Source: Niastella sp. (lineage in GTDB: Bacteria > Bacteroidota > Bacteroidia > Chitinophagales > Chitinophagaceae). From it: 64,000 bases of DNA. The stretch is from the NCBI GenBank assembly GCA_017744515.1, contig JAGIBF010000002.1, positions 62,001-126,000 on the forward strand. Direction: 5' to 3'. Positions 25,640-35,141 of this stretch are shown here, in pieces. The notes under the pieces were generated by a model, which ran no database searches, had not been told where the DNA came from, and saw only the letters and a program-made list of their open reading frames with translations. The position numbers were made by a program, and so were the translations under genes. Position 1 is the stretch's first letter, and each line of letters opens with the position of its first letter.

Positions 25640-27124
25640 TTATTGATCAACCCAGGTCCTGGTAGTCAGTTCGTCAGCACCCTGACGACCGATTACGATG
25701 TTATAATTTTCTGAATTAAGATCTCTTTCAGTAGTTGGATATGCTTGTCTGCGAGGGATTTGTCCACCGGAAACAGGCGCAGCGCCTGGAGCCGGAGTCA
25801 GCACAGGATATCCTGTTCTTCTCCATTCTGCCCATGATTCATATCCGTTGCCGAGGTAGCTGGCGATCCATTTTTGTGTCTGGATAAGCTCTACTGCATT
25901 GGCTGCATTATACACTACTGCTGGTTGAGCTACATAAGCCGCGTAACCTGCTCCTACGCCAAATTGTTCCAGTGATGCTTTTATACCTGCGAGGTAATAA
26001 GTAGCAGCCGCTGCTTCACCACCGGGAATCCATCCAAGGTGTGCACCTTCTGCCAGTGAGAATTGTATTTGTGCAAAAGTAGTTACACCAGCTGGACTAT
26101 TTTGCTGACGGAAAGCAGAACCAATGAGCGAGATGTTACCGGGGTTGCCAATAGTACCAGCTGAATATCCTACAGGAGAAGTAAGGCCATAAGGCATACC
26201 TACATATGTTCCTGCAGCAGTTTTATCAGCAAATACCGGCAGGCGAGGATCATTCACTGCAGCGAGCTTATCAACCAGTGTTTTACTGATAGCATAATCG
26301 TACCGCTTACCTACTACATAGTTGTTGTACCAGGGGTTCTGGTTATTGGCATCGCTCAGGTAATTATACTTGATAGTGTGAGCGTTGTCTTCCAGTACGC
26401 CATCGTTGAATGCAGCAGCAAACTCTGTTTTACCGGTAGCTGGGTCAGCCTTAGATAAACGAAGCGCAATGGTCAGGCGAATGGAAGCAGCCCATTGCTT
26501 CCACCAGTCCATATCGCCACCGAGGAGGATATCACCGGCAGGGCCAGCGCCGCCATCGATACCAGCTGCTGCTTGTTTCAGCTCTGTAAACAGGGCTTTA
26601 TATACATCCTGCTGCTTGTCGAACGCAGGCGTAATGTCTTCCAGTTTTTTCAGCGCTGCTGAATAAGGAATATCACCCCAACGGTCAGCCATTTGCATGA
26701 ATATGAATGATTTCAGAATCCTTGCAGCGGCTATCTGGTTAGCGTTGGAGCCGCCAGCTACCACATAAGGTTTGCTTTTGGTCTCTGCATTGGTATTCAG
26801 GTCGATGATCGTTTGCAGGTCATTTAGCGGACCATTGTATAAAGCATTGTAATCAAAGATCCGGCTGGAATAGCGGGATGCATTGGTATAAAATACTTCA
26901 GATAGTTGTTGCACATACAACAGGGGATCGGCAGCTGTTACGGCTCCGGTGCCTGAACTCAATCCTGAACGGATCGCGTTGGTAAACAATAAGGCTGTAT
27001 TAGGATCCGAAGGATTATTCGGGTCCACGTTCAGGTCGCCAAAATCACTTGGCTTCGAACAGGATACCACTACTGTGGTAACCAGCAAAGCGGAGGTTAT
27101 ATATTTAACAAAGTTTCGTTTCAT
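25640..27124 (-). CDS. SusD-like_2 family nutrient-binding lipoprotein (pair C)
   Basis: The 494-residue product begins MKRNFVKYITSALLVTTVVV with lipobox SC (Cys 22). Class marks are DFGDLNVDPNNPSDPNTALL, FMQMADRWGDIPYSAALK and YESWAEWRRTGYPVLTPAPG. It is closest in layout to the protein at 14628 (shared YNPWYNNY-like segment, here NQNPWYNNYVVGKRYDYAIS), suggesting that pairs A and C arose by duplication. It starts 19 bp after its SusC partner. Confidence 0.93.
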   Translation of the reverse strand: MKRNFVKYITSALLVTTVVVSCSKPSDFGDLNVDPNNPSDPNTALLFTNAIRSGLSSGTGAVTAADPLLYVQQLSEVFYTNASRYSSRIFDYNALYNGPLNDLQTIIDLNTNAETKSKPYVVAGGSNANQIAAARILKSFIFMQMADRWGDIPYSAALKKLEDITPAFDKQQDVYKALFTELKQAAAGIDGGAGPAGDILLGGDMDWWKQWAASIRLTIALRLSKADPATGKTEFAAAFNDGVLEDNAHTIKYNYLSDANNQNPWYNNYVVGKRYDYAISKTLVDKLAAVNDPRLPVFADKTAAGTYVGMPYGLTSPVGYSAGTIGNPGNISLIGSAFRQQNSPAGVTTFAQIQFSLAEGAHLGWIPGGEAAAATYYLAGIKASLEQFGVGAGYAAYVAQPAVVYNAANAVELIQTQKWIASYLGNGYESWAEWRRTGYPVLTPAPGAAPVSGGQIPRRQAYPTTERDLNSENYNIVIGRQGADELTTRTWVDQ

Positions 27125-27143
27125 AATTCTCTTTTTTTAGTGG

Positions 27144-30100
27144 TTAGAACTGCAGCTTCAGGTTAAATCCAAGTGTGCGAGTACCGGGCAGCTGACCGCC
27201 TTCATACCAGGGAGTTTGCAGTTGAGAAGGATCGAGTCCTTTCACGCTGCTGTAGATCAACCAGGGATTTTGTGCGATCACAGAGAATGAAGCATTCTGG
27301 ATAGGCAGCTTTTGGTACCAGCGCTTGGGCAGGTTGTAACCAAGTCTTACTTCACGGAGCTTGATGAAAGTAGCGTCATATACCCACTGCTCCCATACGG
27401 AGAACAGTACTGACTCATAGTACTCTTTCGCGTCGAGGTAAACATCGTTGGCTTTGCCGTCTGATTCACGTACACCGTCTACGCGTACACCACCGCCATT
27501 GGCAACTGGGTCACGTTTAGGATTGCCTTTATCGTTGTTACCCACTGTTTCCTGTGACAGACCAGAGCCTGCATTGAACATACGGGTAATTGACATCAGC
27601 TTACCCCCTTTCTGGAAATCGATGGCTACTCCAAGAGTAAATCCTTTGTAAGTAAACTCGTTGAATACACCACCGGTATAATCAGGCAGGATAGAACCCA
27701 GTTCTTTGTTCTGCTCGATCACAGGATAGCCATCGTCGTCTACAAGGATCTTTCCTTCAGCGTTGCGTTTGTAACCATCGCCGATCAGGATACCGTAAGA
27801 CTGACCCACACGGGCATTAACTGAAATAGAAGGAGAACCTGTGAATCCGAAAGAAGCACCAAGGCCGGCAGGGTTAACCACCAGGTTCTTACTGTCTTCA
27901 TACAGCTTCTTCACCTCATTGCGGTTGACACCGAGGTTGATGTCGATATCCCAGGTAAAATCTTTGGTCTTCACTGGCGTACCACCCAGGTTGATCTCAA
28001 AACCATGGTTGGCAATGTTACCGGCATTCACCAACGCTGCACTGTAACCTGTTGTGCTGGGGATCGTGAGGTTGATGATCTGGTCCTTAGATTCACGGCT
28101 GTAATAGTTGAAGTCGAACCTGATCCTGTTGCGGAGGAAACGGAGCTCCGTACCTACTTCATAAGAAGTAGAGAGTGTTGGTTTCAACACGCTGTTGGGA
28201 TAAGTATTAGGAACAGTCAATGTAGGATACGTGCTGTACGGAGTTCCTACAGTATAAGTCTGATAAATATTGTAGGGATCGATATCGGAACCTACACGGG
28301 CAACAGAAGCCCTGATCTTACCAAAGCTCAGGATATCGTTTTGCGGAAGCAATTCAGTGAATACAAACGAAGAAGCAACGCCACCATACAGGTAAGAGTT
28401 ATTGCCTTGTGGTAGTGCTGAAGACCAGTCGTTGCGGACGTTGAGATCCAGAAACAGCATGTTCTTCCAGCCCAGTGATGTATAACCATATACGCTTCTT
28501 ACCTCTTTACGTGTTTCTGTAGCGTTGGTAGTAGGTCTGTCTTTGGAAGCAGCAATGTTGTAGTAGCCAGGAATCGTCAGGCCACCAGCTGTTGCTTCGT
28601 TTACATAATTGCTGTAGTTGGTCCTTTTCTCAGCATACGCGCCTGCACGGAATGACAGGTCACCAAACTCGTTATCGTATTCTACACTACCTACAAAGTT
28701 CAGCTCACGCGTATTGTTGGTGTAAGTTCTGTAAGCGTCGAGGTTGAGCGTACCTGATGCTACCCTGCTGTTGAAGTTCTGGTTGTACACATCAGCTCTT
28801 GCCAGCACGCCAGCCTTCAGGTGAGGAGTGAATTGATAAGTACCGCCAATCGTTCCGTAAACACGCTGACGCTTGTTATTGGAAACATTTTCATACACTT
28901 CTGTATATGGGTTGTCCCAGTATTTGGGGCTTGGGTCACGGGGACCGTTGATATTCCAGGAAGTGTAAGTACCATCTGACCTTTTGTATCTTTTCAGTTT
29001 GTCGATCTCCAGGTCGCGGTGCCACCACTGGTTGAATGAACCGGAAGTCTGTGTTCCATAACCTTCCGAAGGCACATTAAACAAGTATTCGTACACATAG
29101 TTCAGGTTGGTATTGAGGCTGAACTGCTTGGTGAGGTTGATGGTATTGTTGATAGACAGCCAGTTCTTGGTTTGGCGGCTGTTGGGACTCACGCCTGACC
29201 TTACCAGGTTAGTATAAGATACCCTTGTATTGGAATTGTCGGTAACTTTCGAGAAAGCTACGTTGGTATTGTACGCCACACCTGTATTGTAGAAGTCACG
29301 CACGTTGTTGGGCTGAGCTACAAATGGTTTTTGTTTAGCATACTCGGGATCTTCCGGGTCCCATGCATACCAGGGCGCATAAAGAGAACCATCCATGCGA
29401 GGACCCCAGCTTTCATCACCGAAATAATCATAGTACTTGGCGCCGTCCATAGCAGCCAATGCAAGAGCATCAGTTGCAGGATTGTACTTGAAAGTGTACC
29501 AGTCCTGTGTATATCCGCCACCGTATTCGTTTTGATATTCAGGCAGGGTAGCTACTCTTTCGAAAGTAGTGCTTTGGTTAAACTCAATCCCTATTCCAGA
29601 TCCGCGCTTTCCTTTTTTGGTAGTGATCACGATCACACCTTCAGAACCACGCTGACCGTACAACGCTGTTGCAGCAGGTCCTTTCAGTACTGACACAGAC
29701 TCTACATCGTCCATGTTCACATCACGTCCATCGGTAGGAATGCCATTTACTACATACAAGGGGTTAGCAGTTCCGAGAGTATTCACACCACGGATACGAA
29801 CTGTAGATGTACCAAACTTGGCGCCGGAGCCACCCAGCACTTGCACACCAGCCACCCTACCGGCGAGTGCGGTATTAAGGTCGGTTTGTTTGGTTTGCAT
29901 CAGTTTGTCGCCCTGAATTTCCTGAACGGCAACGCCTACTGCACGTTTCGATTTGGAAACACCCAAGGCAGTAACCACTACTTCCTGCATGGCTGTATTG
30001 GCTTGTAATTCAACATTCACTGTGCCTCCTGAATTAACAGTTGACTCGGTGGTTGAATAGCCGGTAGCACTGATCACTAATACGGCTCCCTGTTGGGCGG

Positions 30101-30284
30101 TGATTGAAAAGTTTCCGTTAGCATCGGCAGCAGATCCAGTATTGGTGCCTTTGATTTTGATGGTAGCGAAAGGAATGGGGTCTCCCTTGCTATCTTTTAC
30201 CTGGCCGGTCACTGTGCGGGATTGACCATAGGCCATAACAGCGCATGTTACCAGCGCCGCTAGCAGCGATAGAATCTTTCTCAT
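27144..30284 (-). CDS. SusC family TonB-linked outer-membrane protein (pair C)
   Basis: The 1,046-residue protein starts MRKILSLLAALVTCAVMAYG, a signal peptide nearly identical to those of pairs A and B. The regulatory-like domain (TVTGQVKDSKGDPIPFATIK), plug (about 115-225, VSVLKGPAATALYGQRGSEG) and barrel ending LKLQF are complete. It is the first gene of the minus-strand cluster. The leader contains two GTCACAT heptamers and a GTACACAT variant at the start codon. Confidence 0.95.
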   Translation of the reverse strand: MRKILSLLAALVTCAVMAYGQSRTVTGQVKDSKGDPIPFATIKIKGTNTGSAADANGNFSITAQQGAVLVISATGYSTTESTVNSGGTVNVELQANTAMQEVVVTALGVSKSKRAVGVAVQEIQGDKLMQTKQTDLNTALAGRVAGVQVLGGSGAKFGTSTVRIRGVNTLGTANPLYVVNGIPTDGRDVNMDDVESVSVLKGPAATALYGQRGSEGVIVITTKKGKRGSGIGIEFNQSTTFERVATLPEYQNEYGGGYTQDWYTFKYNPATDALALAAMDGAKYYDYFGDESWGPRMDGSLYAPWYAWDPEDPEYAKQKPFVAQPNNVRDFYNTGVAYNTNVAFSKVTDNSNTRVSYTNLVRSGVSPNSRQTKNWLSINNTINLTKQFSLNTNLNYVYEYLFNVPSEGYGTQTSGSFNQWWHRDLEIDKLKRYKRSDGTYTSWNINGPRDPSPKYWDNPYTEVYENVSNNKRQRVYGTIGGTYQFTPHLKAGVLARADVYNQNFNSRVASGTLNLDAYRTYTNNTRELNFVGSVEYDNEFGDLSFRAGAYAEKRTNYSNYVNEATAGGLTIPGYYNIAASKDRPTTNATETRKEVRSVYGYTSLGWKNMLFLDLNVRNDWSSALPQGNNSYLYGGVASSFVFTELLPQNDILSFGKIRASVARVGSDIDPYNIYQTYTVGTPYSTYPTLTVPNTYPNSVLKPTLSTSYEVGTELRFLRNRIRFDFNYYSRESKDQIINLTIPSTTGYSAALVNAGNIANHGFEINLGGTPVKTKDFTWDIDINLGVNRNEVKKLYEDSKNLVVNPAGLGASFGFTGSPSISVNARVGQSYGILIGDGYKRNAEGKILVDDDGYPVIEQNKELGSILPDYTGGVFNEFTYKGFTLGVAIDFQKGGKLMSITRMFNAGSGLSQETVGNNDKGNPKRDPVANGGGVRVDGVRESDGKANDVYLDAKEYYESVLFSVWEQWVYDATFIKLREVRLGYNLPKRWYQKLPIQNASFSVIAQNPWLIYSSVKGLDPSQLQTPWYEGGQLPGTRTLGFNLKLQF

Positions 30285-30385
30285 GTGTACTTTTAATTGA
30301 TAAATAAATGTGACTACAGAACCCAGAAGGAGTAATTAATGTGACTGTTACGGTGTCAGGCAGACTAAGTACCCTCCGAATTATC

Positions 30386-30414
30386 GAAACATAAGGCAAT
30401 GCAATTAAACCAAA
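30386..30414 (-). promoter_or_regulatory. Candidate promoter of SusC pair C
   Basis: On the minus strand, TTTG (30411-30414) and TATGTTTC (30386-30393) are 17 bases apart, close to the TTG / TAnnTTTG consensus. The predicted leader of about 95 bases carries the GTCACAT heptamers. The rest of 30285-30795 is AT-rich and holds no recognisable gene. Confidence 0.4.
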
Positions 30415-30795
30415 CGCTGGTTATTTAAGAGTTCATTAACGGTGTTTTAACGATTTTTTAATTTATGTTAATCGCTCGTTAACAACGAAAGCAGCTTGCA
30501 ACGATACAATGAAACTCAGTCCTGTAAAGGGTTTCAAAAGAATCAAAAAAAATCAATTGTCTTTTTTAGGCTTTCTGTTGTCTTTTTCAATCACACTAAC
30601 TATTTAGAATAGCCTATTTACGGTGTCTGTTTTAATGCCTCTTTAATCCAATACGGTTAACGAGTTATTAACATGGGATGACAGATGAATATTGGGGAAA
30701 CTTAGCAGCAGAATTTAGTAAAACGGTTACAAGCAAATGGTTTTACGCACTAATAAAAATTGTGCCAGGCGAATATTGACATTAATATGGTTTCA

Positions 30796-31281
30796 TCAGG
30801 AAGAATTACCATCCTCGATTGCAGCGATGGCTGCATCAACATTCGTTAAAATATGCAGGGTGCCGTTGACAGTTATATACATTCCCGAAAGGGAGCTATA
30901 GCGTCCGTACCCTTGCAACCCTATTCCAGGGCTTTGGGTCCTTTGTTGCAGCAATAACGAAGCTGCCGTTTTGACTTCACCTTCCAAAGCTCGCGGCTCG
31001 ACGCTCGCAGATCGTAGCTTTTCTTTTGCCAGCCGCTGCTTCTCCATCGTACGCTCATAACATACATCATTCATCGCTTTGTGCTGCCGTTTTCTTTCCT
31101 CCTCCTCGGGGTCTCTCCATTTAGGTTTGCCATCCTTGCCTTTGCGTTTCAGCATACGCTGTATAGACTCCTCACTGTACTTTCTTCGCTTTCTTATTTT
31201 CTTAGGCCTGGGCTGCCAGATAACATTATCAGGATCAACAACCTTGCGTTGCTCCCAGTAGTCGACATAGGATCCGGCCAT
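30796..31281 (-). CDS. Unrecognised basic protein
   Basis: The 161-residue frame has no family I recognise. Residues about 25-95 are very rich in Lys, Arg and Glu (KKIRKRRKYSEESIQRMLKR), suggesting long charged helices; the C-terminal 50 residues are milder, with GYGRYSSLSGMYITVNG. It overlaps the end of the next upstream ORF by 47 bp in another frame. At the junction that ORF reads YTYKDGRI and this one reads MAGSYVDYWEQRK, so the two might be halves of one gene split by a frameshift. It lies just downstream of an RHS relic, where immunity genes are often found, but no function is claimed. Confidence 0.45.
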   Translation of the reverse strand: MAGSYVDYWEQRKVVDPDNVIWQPRPKKIRKRRKYSEESIQRMLKRKGKDGKPKWRDPEEEERKRQHKAMNDVCYERTMEKQRLAKEKLRSASVEPRALEGEVKTAASLLLQQRTQSPGIGLQGYGRYSSLSGMYITVNGTLHILTNVDAAIAAIEDGNSS

Positions 31282-31648
31282 CTTTATAGGTATACCGGAT
31301 CATCAAATTGGTGAGACCTTTTGAATATATCGTTAAATACCGGCTGTTTGTATCAGACTTTTTATGCGAGTTTTCACTATAACTGGTCTTTCGTATCTGA
31401 TTTTCAATCGTTTGTAATGACAAGGTATCAGCGTGGTACAAATTGGGAAAGGCTATTAATTTCTTATCTCTCTGCAACATCTTTTTGGAGTTAAAGTCAG
31501 CGTTCACCTTGTAGGTCCGCAAAGAATCACAATGCGGCTTGCTTGTTATAAGACGCACATTGCAATTGTAAATGGCCGTGTCCTGCGAAAACACCTGACC
31601 AGTGCAAAGAAACAACAACAGACATAAAAAGGATGTATTGGTTCTCAT
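31235..31648 (-). CDS. Unrecognised exported protein
   Basis: The 137-residue frame begins with a clear signal peptide (MRTNTSFLCLLLFLCTGQVF, cleavage near FSQ), so the product is exported. The mature part has two or three Cys and no motif I recognise. The last 16 residues overlap the start of the ORF at 30796-31281 in another frame and may be a frameshift artefact (see that entry). Its start is about 40 bp downstream of the end of the RHS relic, the usual place for an immunity protein, though no immunity family was recognised. Confidence 0.5.
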   Translation of the reverse strand: MRTNTSFLCLLLFLCTGQVFSQDTAIYNCNVRLITSKPHCDSLRTYKVNADFNSKKMLQRDKKLIAFPNLYHADTLSLQTIENQIRKTSYSENSHKKSDTNSRYLTIYSKGLTNLMIRYTYKDGRILCRLLGATQGC

Positions 31649-31686
31649 ATTACTATTGTCTTGTTTCCGTTTTAGAATTAGACGGA

Positions 31687-32103
31687 TTAAAAGGATAGGT
31701 GGTCTGCATAAAATACTGTCTTACAGCCTGCCTCGCCAAAAGTGCCATCACCCTGCGGATTCATTAAAGTAAGATTTCCATCGTCTGATGCCTTTCCGGA
31801 ACTTACCGAATTTAAGCATTGGTCCTTTACCGTTTATCTCAAGGTGTTTAAGCAGATCTGCTCTGTTTTGAAATCCGGTAATCGCAAGCAGGTCGTTCAT
31901 TGCACCAGCATCAATCTTTTAATATCGGATACAGCGCGTGCTACGATCTTTCGAAGCTGCTCTTGCTGTTCCTTGGTCATTTTAGGGTCGAGCTGCAGCA
32001 TTCCATCAGGATTATTCAGACAATAATTGTAAGGAGAAAATGGCATATTTACGGATGCATCAGCAAGCGGATCCTGCCTTACCCAACGTCCTATCTGAAA
32101 GAA
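31687..32103 (-). pseudogene. Relic of an RHS-repeat protein C-terminus
   Basis: On the minus strand, directly after a stop, the sequence reads IGRWVRQDPLADASVNMPF followed by SPYNYCLNNPDG and LDP. This is the hallmark end of the RHS-associated core domain (GRW..DPLA...SPYNY..NNP). The frame stops at 31897-31899; a second frame (31748-31900) continues with NDLLAITGFQNRADLLKHLE, and the first frame then resumes as NPQGDGTFGEAGCKTVFYAD to 31687. Two compensating frameshifts thus break the toxin tip. The large N-terminal RHS repeat region is gone. The RHS core call is firm; the toxin activity is unknown. Confidence 0.75.
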
Positions 32104-32185
32104 TTAGTAAGTGTGCAGTTTCAACTGATATCTGTGCAGTTTTGAGAGCAATCGTGGAGCAAAGGCGTACCAGAGCACGGGTGAG

Positions 32186-34240
32186 CTAACGGGTGGTGAA
32201 TATCAATTGTACTCTGAGCTCTGTCTTCTGTTTACTATTCAGCTCATCCAACCCACTGCCGGTAAGCACCTTCGAAGGGAATAAGAATTGCGCGAAGCGC
32301 AGCCATAGATGGCAGTTCACTTTTCCGGTACGTTTAGGTGATAATATGGCTGCCAAGTTTTGCTTACAATTTATATAATACCGCAACCCTTTGCCGCTGA
32401 AAGGAGGAATGGAAAAGGAATATTGTACATCCTGCTCATAGGCGTAAACACGAGCATTATAACTATCTGTTTCAAAGAAGTGCAACCGCATATTGACTGT
32501 AAAAGATCGCTTGGGTGTATAGAAAACTTCTGTGAAAGCTGAAAAGCCTTTCTCTGTGTGGGCAGCTTCACCCGCCTGATACCACACCAGCTCGACCCTG
32601 CTTTTCAAAGTTATTGCCGGGGTTGTTTGAAAGATCACCTGGGTACGCCAATTTTGCCGTACTGTTCTTTCTATTGGTTTTACAACTGCTTCATCATCTG
32701 TGCTATTGGCAGGTTTATGCTCATGCCGGTAACGACTGGTTACTTCTACTGTTTTGTTGGGTTTGTACATTACTTGAAACAGGTAGTCGCCACCATTACC
32801 CGGCGCATTGACCCGGTACTTCAACCAAGGGAAGCGAAAAAAATCTCCATAGGCATCTATTTGCCACACAGGCGCGGGCCGCAGGGTAAGGCCCGCATAC
32901 AATCCCTGTTCGTTGCCCGGTAAATAGCTTTCGGTGAAAGCATTTCCCTGCAGGGCCTGGTACTCTTTATCGATATGACGATACACAAGTGACAGGTCTG
33001 CTTTGGGATCGAGGCTCACCAGTATACCGTGAAGCAATGCTTTATTGAATTGCTGATCGATGGCCGCTTCTCCATAAACGTGTAGGTTACGATGCGTAAA
33101 TGCATAATCTACGCTATGGTTACTCCAACGTTTTCCGGTTATCGCAAACAGGTCATAAGGATCAGCTGATCGTTTAAAGGGATGGGAAAATTGGTATTTT
33201 ACTGTATTTACTCCCACATGCCATCCCGGACGGCTATACCTGATGTTACCTCCTGCTGTAAACCGGTCGAGGTTATAGCGCTCGTTTATCTCTGCTTGTG
33301 TACGATGGTATCCGGTTGTCAATATGCTGGTCACACTATCACCCGACAGGTTAGCGTCCAGCTTTCTAAAAGAAGCAAACAGAGTTGCCTCCCAATTCTT
33401 TTGTTGCAGGGTAATGCCCGAACCGCGGTGAAAATAATATTCGCCTGCTGCACTATAAGGCTTCAATACCGGACCTTGTCGTTTTACCTGCATCACAGCA
33501 GAGCTCTTCTTAAAAGCGAGGCTTTGCCAATGTATCAGTCCCTGTCCCATGTTCACGGTATAATCACCCAACGCAAGTGCTTTTATCTTTCCCAGTTTGC
33601 GGGCAAATAAATGATATGAACAAAAATCAAATCCTTTTTGCTGAAATCCTTTGAATATTTCACCCGCATCCTTATCGGCAGTTATTCCATATTGTAACAA
33701 GTCATTGGCTGCATACTTGTATCGGGTGAACACCCGCACAGGGCTTCCCTGGTAGTAAGCTTTATCAGGAGAGCCGGGAGGTTGAAACCCTTTCACCTTT
33801 TCCAATGTTTGTGCAGCTCTCAGCAGTAATGAATGCTCGCCATTACGAAACCGTTGTGCTATAGGGGTAGAAGTAACTGACCCTGTGCCCAGTTTCACAA
33901 ACGGCAATAATTGCCGGATGGTTTGTGCATCCCATGCGGGAATAGCTTGCAGTTCGTGCAGGTCGAGCAACTTCCCCATCAGGCTGCGGTAGCGTATAAA
34001 GCTGGCCACCTGTAATGCATTGAGCATGGGCAGCCCTTCCAGATCAGTGATGGTAGCAGTATTTAAATCCAGCGGATGACGCCGCAGAGCTTCCAGTTGT
34101 TGCCAGCTGTTATCATCTTCCATATCCATGTTCGACACCTCAGTCTGGTTTTCCAATTGTTGCTCGGATATTGTTTCACGCTCCTGCGCCCTGGCTATGC
34201 AAGCAGCCAGTAGTAGTATTATTGTAAAGGGTGTTTTCAA
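32186..34240 (-). CDS. Helix-hairpin-helix outer-membrane beta-barrel protein
   Basis: No ATG gives a signal peptide. The best start is TTG at 34240, giving (M)KTPFTIILLLAACIARAQER, an export signal cut after ARA. This TTG overlaps the stop of the upstream gene as TTGA, a sign of translational coupling. Residues about 55-130 hold two helix-hairpin-helix units (PLDLNTATITDLEGLPMLNA and LLDLHELQAIPAW), the ComEA-like fold that binds DNA. The remaining ~550 residues alternate as in a large outer-membrane beta-barrel (repeated aromatic strand ends, final LIFTTR). The product is 684 residues. The family is widespread in Bacteroidota but uncharacterised; a role in DNA handling at the envelope is an inference from the HhH domain. 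Confidence 0.8.
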   Translation of the reverse strand: MKTPFTIILLLAACIARAQERETISEQQLENQTEVSNMDMEDDNSWQQLEALRRHPLDLNTATITDLEGLPMLNALQVASFIRYRSLMGKLLDLHELQAIPAWDAQTIRQLLPFVKLGTGSVTSTPIAQRFRNGEHSLLLRAAQTLEKVKGFQPPGSPDKAYYQGSPVRVFTRYKYAANDLLQYGITADKDAGEIFKGFQQKGFDFCSYHLFARKLGKIKALALGDYTVNMGQGLIHWQSLAFKKSSAVMQVKRQGPVLKPYSAAGEYYFHRGSGITLQQKNWEATLFASFRKLDANLSGDSVTSILTTGYHRTQAEINERYNLDRFTAGGNIRYSRPGWHVGVNTVKYQFSHPFKRSADPYDLFAITGKRWSNHSVDYAFTHRNLHVYGEAAIDQQFNKALLHGILVSLDPKADLSLVYRHIDKEYQALQGNAFTESYLPGNEQGLYAGLTLRPAPVWQIDAYGDFFRFPWLKYRVNAPGNGGDYLFQVMYKPNKTVEVTSRYRHEHKPANSTDDEAVVKPIERTVRQNWRTQVIFQTTPAITLKSRVELVWYQAGEAAHTEKGFSAFTEVFYTPKRSFTVNMRLHFFETDSYNARVYAYEQDVQYSFSIPPFSGKGLRYYINCKQNLAAILSPKRTGKVNCHLWLRFAQFLFPSKVLTGSGLDELNSKQKTELRVQLIFTTR

Positions 34241-35088
34241 TGGGAAGGTTTTGTTTGTTTGGTACTGAACAGTAGCAAGAGGCCGGGCGTGACGCCCAAT
34301 TGTGGATGGTACCTGCCGGTAATATCGACGCGAACATTTTTCCAGGTCCAGCCCGCTCCCAGCCAAGGTGTAGTTGCGGCTGTGGCAATACCTGCCCGCA
34401 GCATGAACCGGTTGTGCAGGGAATATTGCATGCCCACTTGCAGGTTCACCGCTTTGTCTTCCTGCTTAATGATGTCTGCACTTACCAGGACGTTCTCGGA
34501 CACCTCATACCCTCCCCCGGCCTTGTATTGCCAGGCCATCTTTTCCGTAGCCTGTTTTCCGTATTTTCCTCCCGACGGATTATATATATGTATGCCGGCA
34601 TGCGCTTTTTCAGTGATATGCCAGATCGTCCCTGCTTCCACGATCAACGTACCGTCGCTGCCATAACCCGCCGCCTGCATCATGGCATAGTTGATCTGTA
34701 CACCCAGGTCCACCCGCCCCAGCATTTTTCCATAGGCAATGCCCACCTGCGACTCATTGTATTCCGATGTGCCAAAGTAATGGACGTTGATGCCCCACCC
34801 TCCCATGCCGGTAGGCAAGGCAACGACGGCGCTGTAGCTGTTCAGTTTTTCCTGCAGGAATCTCTTTTCGGCATATACACCTCCTTGCGCAGCAGGCAGC
34901 CGGGCCAGCGCGGCCTGGTTGGCTATAGTGGAAAATGCATCTACGAATTGGTAACTATAGGCCCCCAGCCCGGTGTAGGGGGCTCCCTGGGGATAGCGGA
35001 GGGACTGGGCTGAGGCATGCCAGAAAAGCAGGCAAAAAGCGGGCAACAGCCCTATTTTCAGGATATGCAGTAAGTAATGGTTTTTCAA
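34237..35088 (-). CDS. Outer-membrane beta-barrel protein, PorV/PorQ-like
   Basis: The 283-residue protein has a signal peptide (cleaved after WHASA) and a repeating beta-strand pattern with Gly-rich turns typical of a FadL-like barrel. The early motif LGAYSYQFVDAFSTIANQAA resembles the start of PorV/PorQ-type proteins, which carry a conserved Asn-Pro/Asn-Gln-Ala turn there. It is translationally coupled to the HhH-domain gene by a TTGA overlap, so the two probably act together in the outer membrane. PorV/PorQ membership is only suggested by this turn and the size. Confidence 0.65.
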   Translation of the reverse strand: MKNHYLLHILKIGLLPAFCLLFWHASAQSLRYPQGAPYTGLGAYSYQFVDAFSTIANQAALARLPAAQGGVYAEKRFLQEKLNSYSAVVALPTGMGGWGINVHYFGTSEYNESQVGIAYGKMLGRVDLGVQINYAMMQAAGYGSDGTLIVEAGTIWHITEKAHAGIHIYNPSGGKYGKQATEKMAWQYKAGGGYEVSENVLVSADIIKQEDKAVNLQVGMQYSLHNRFMLRAGIATAATTPWLGAGWTWKNVRVDITGRYHPQLGVTPGLLLLFSTKQTKPSH

Positions 35089-35141
35089 GCGATTAGTGTT
35101 GGACTGTAAAAACTAACGTAATTTTTTACCAAACAGATTTT

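Noticed and set aside
31742..32026. 94-codon plus-strand ORF
   Set aside because: It is antisense to the RHS core relic, whose motif on the minus strand is far more convincing.
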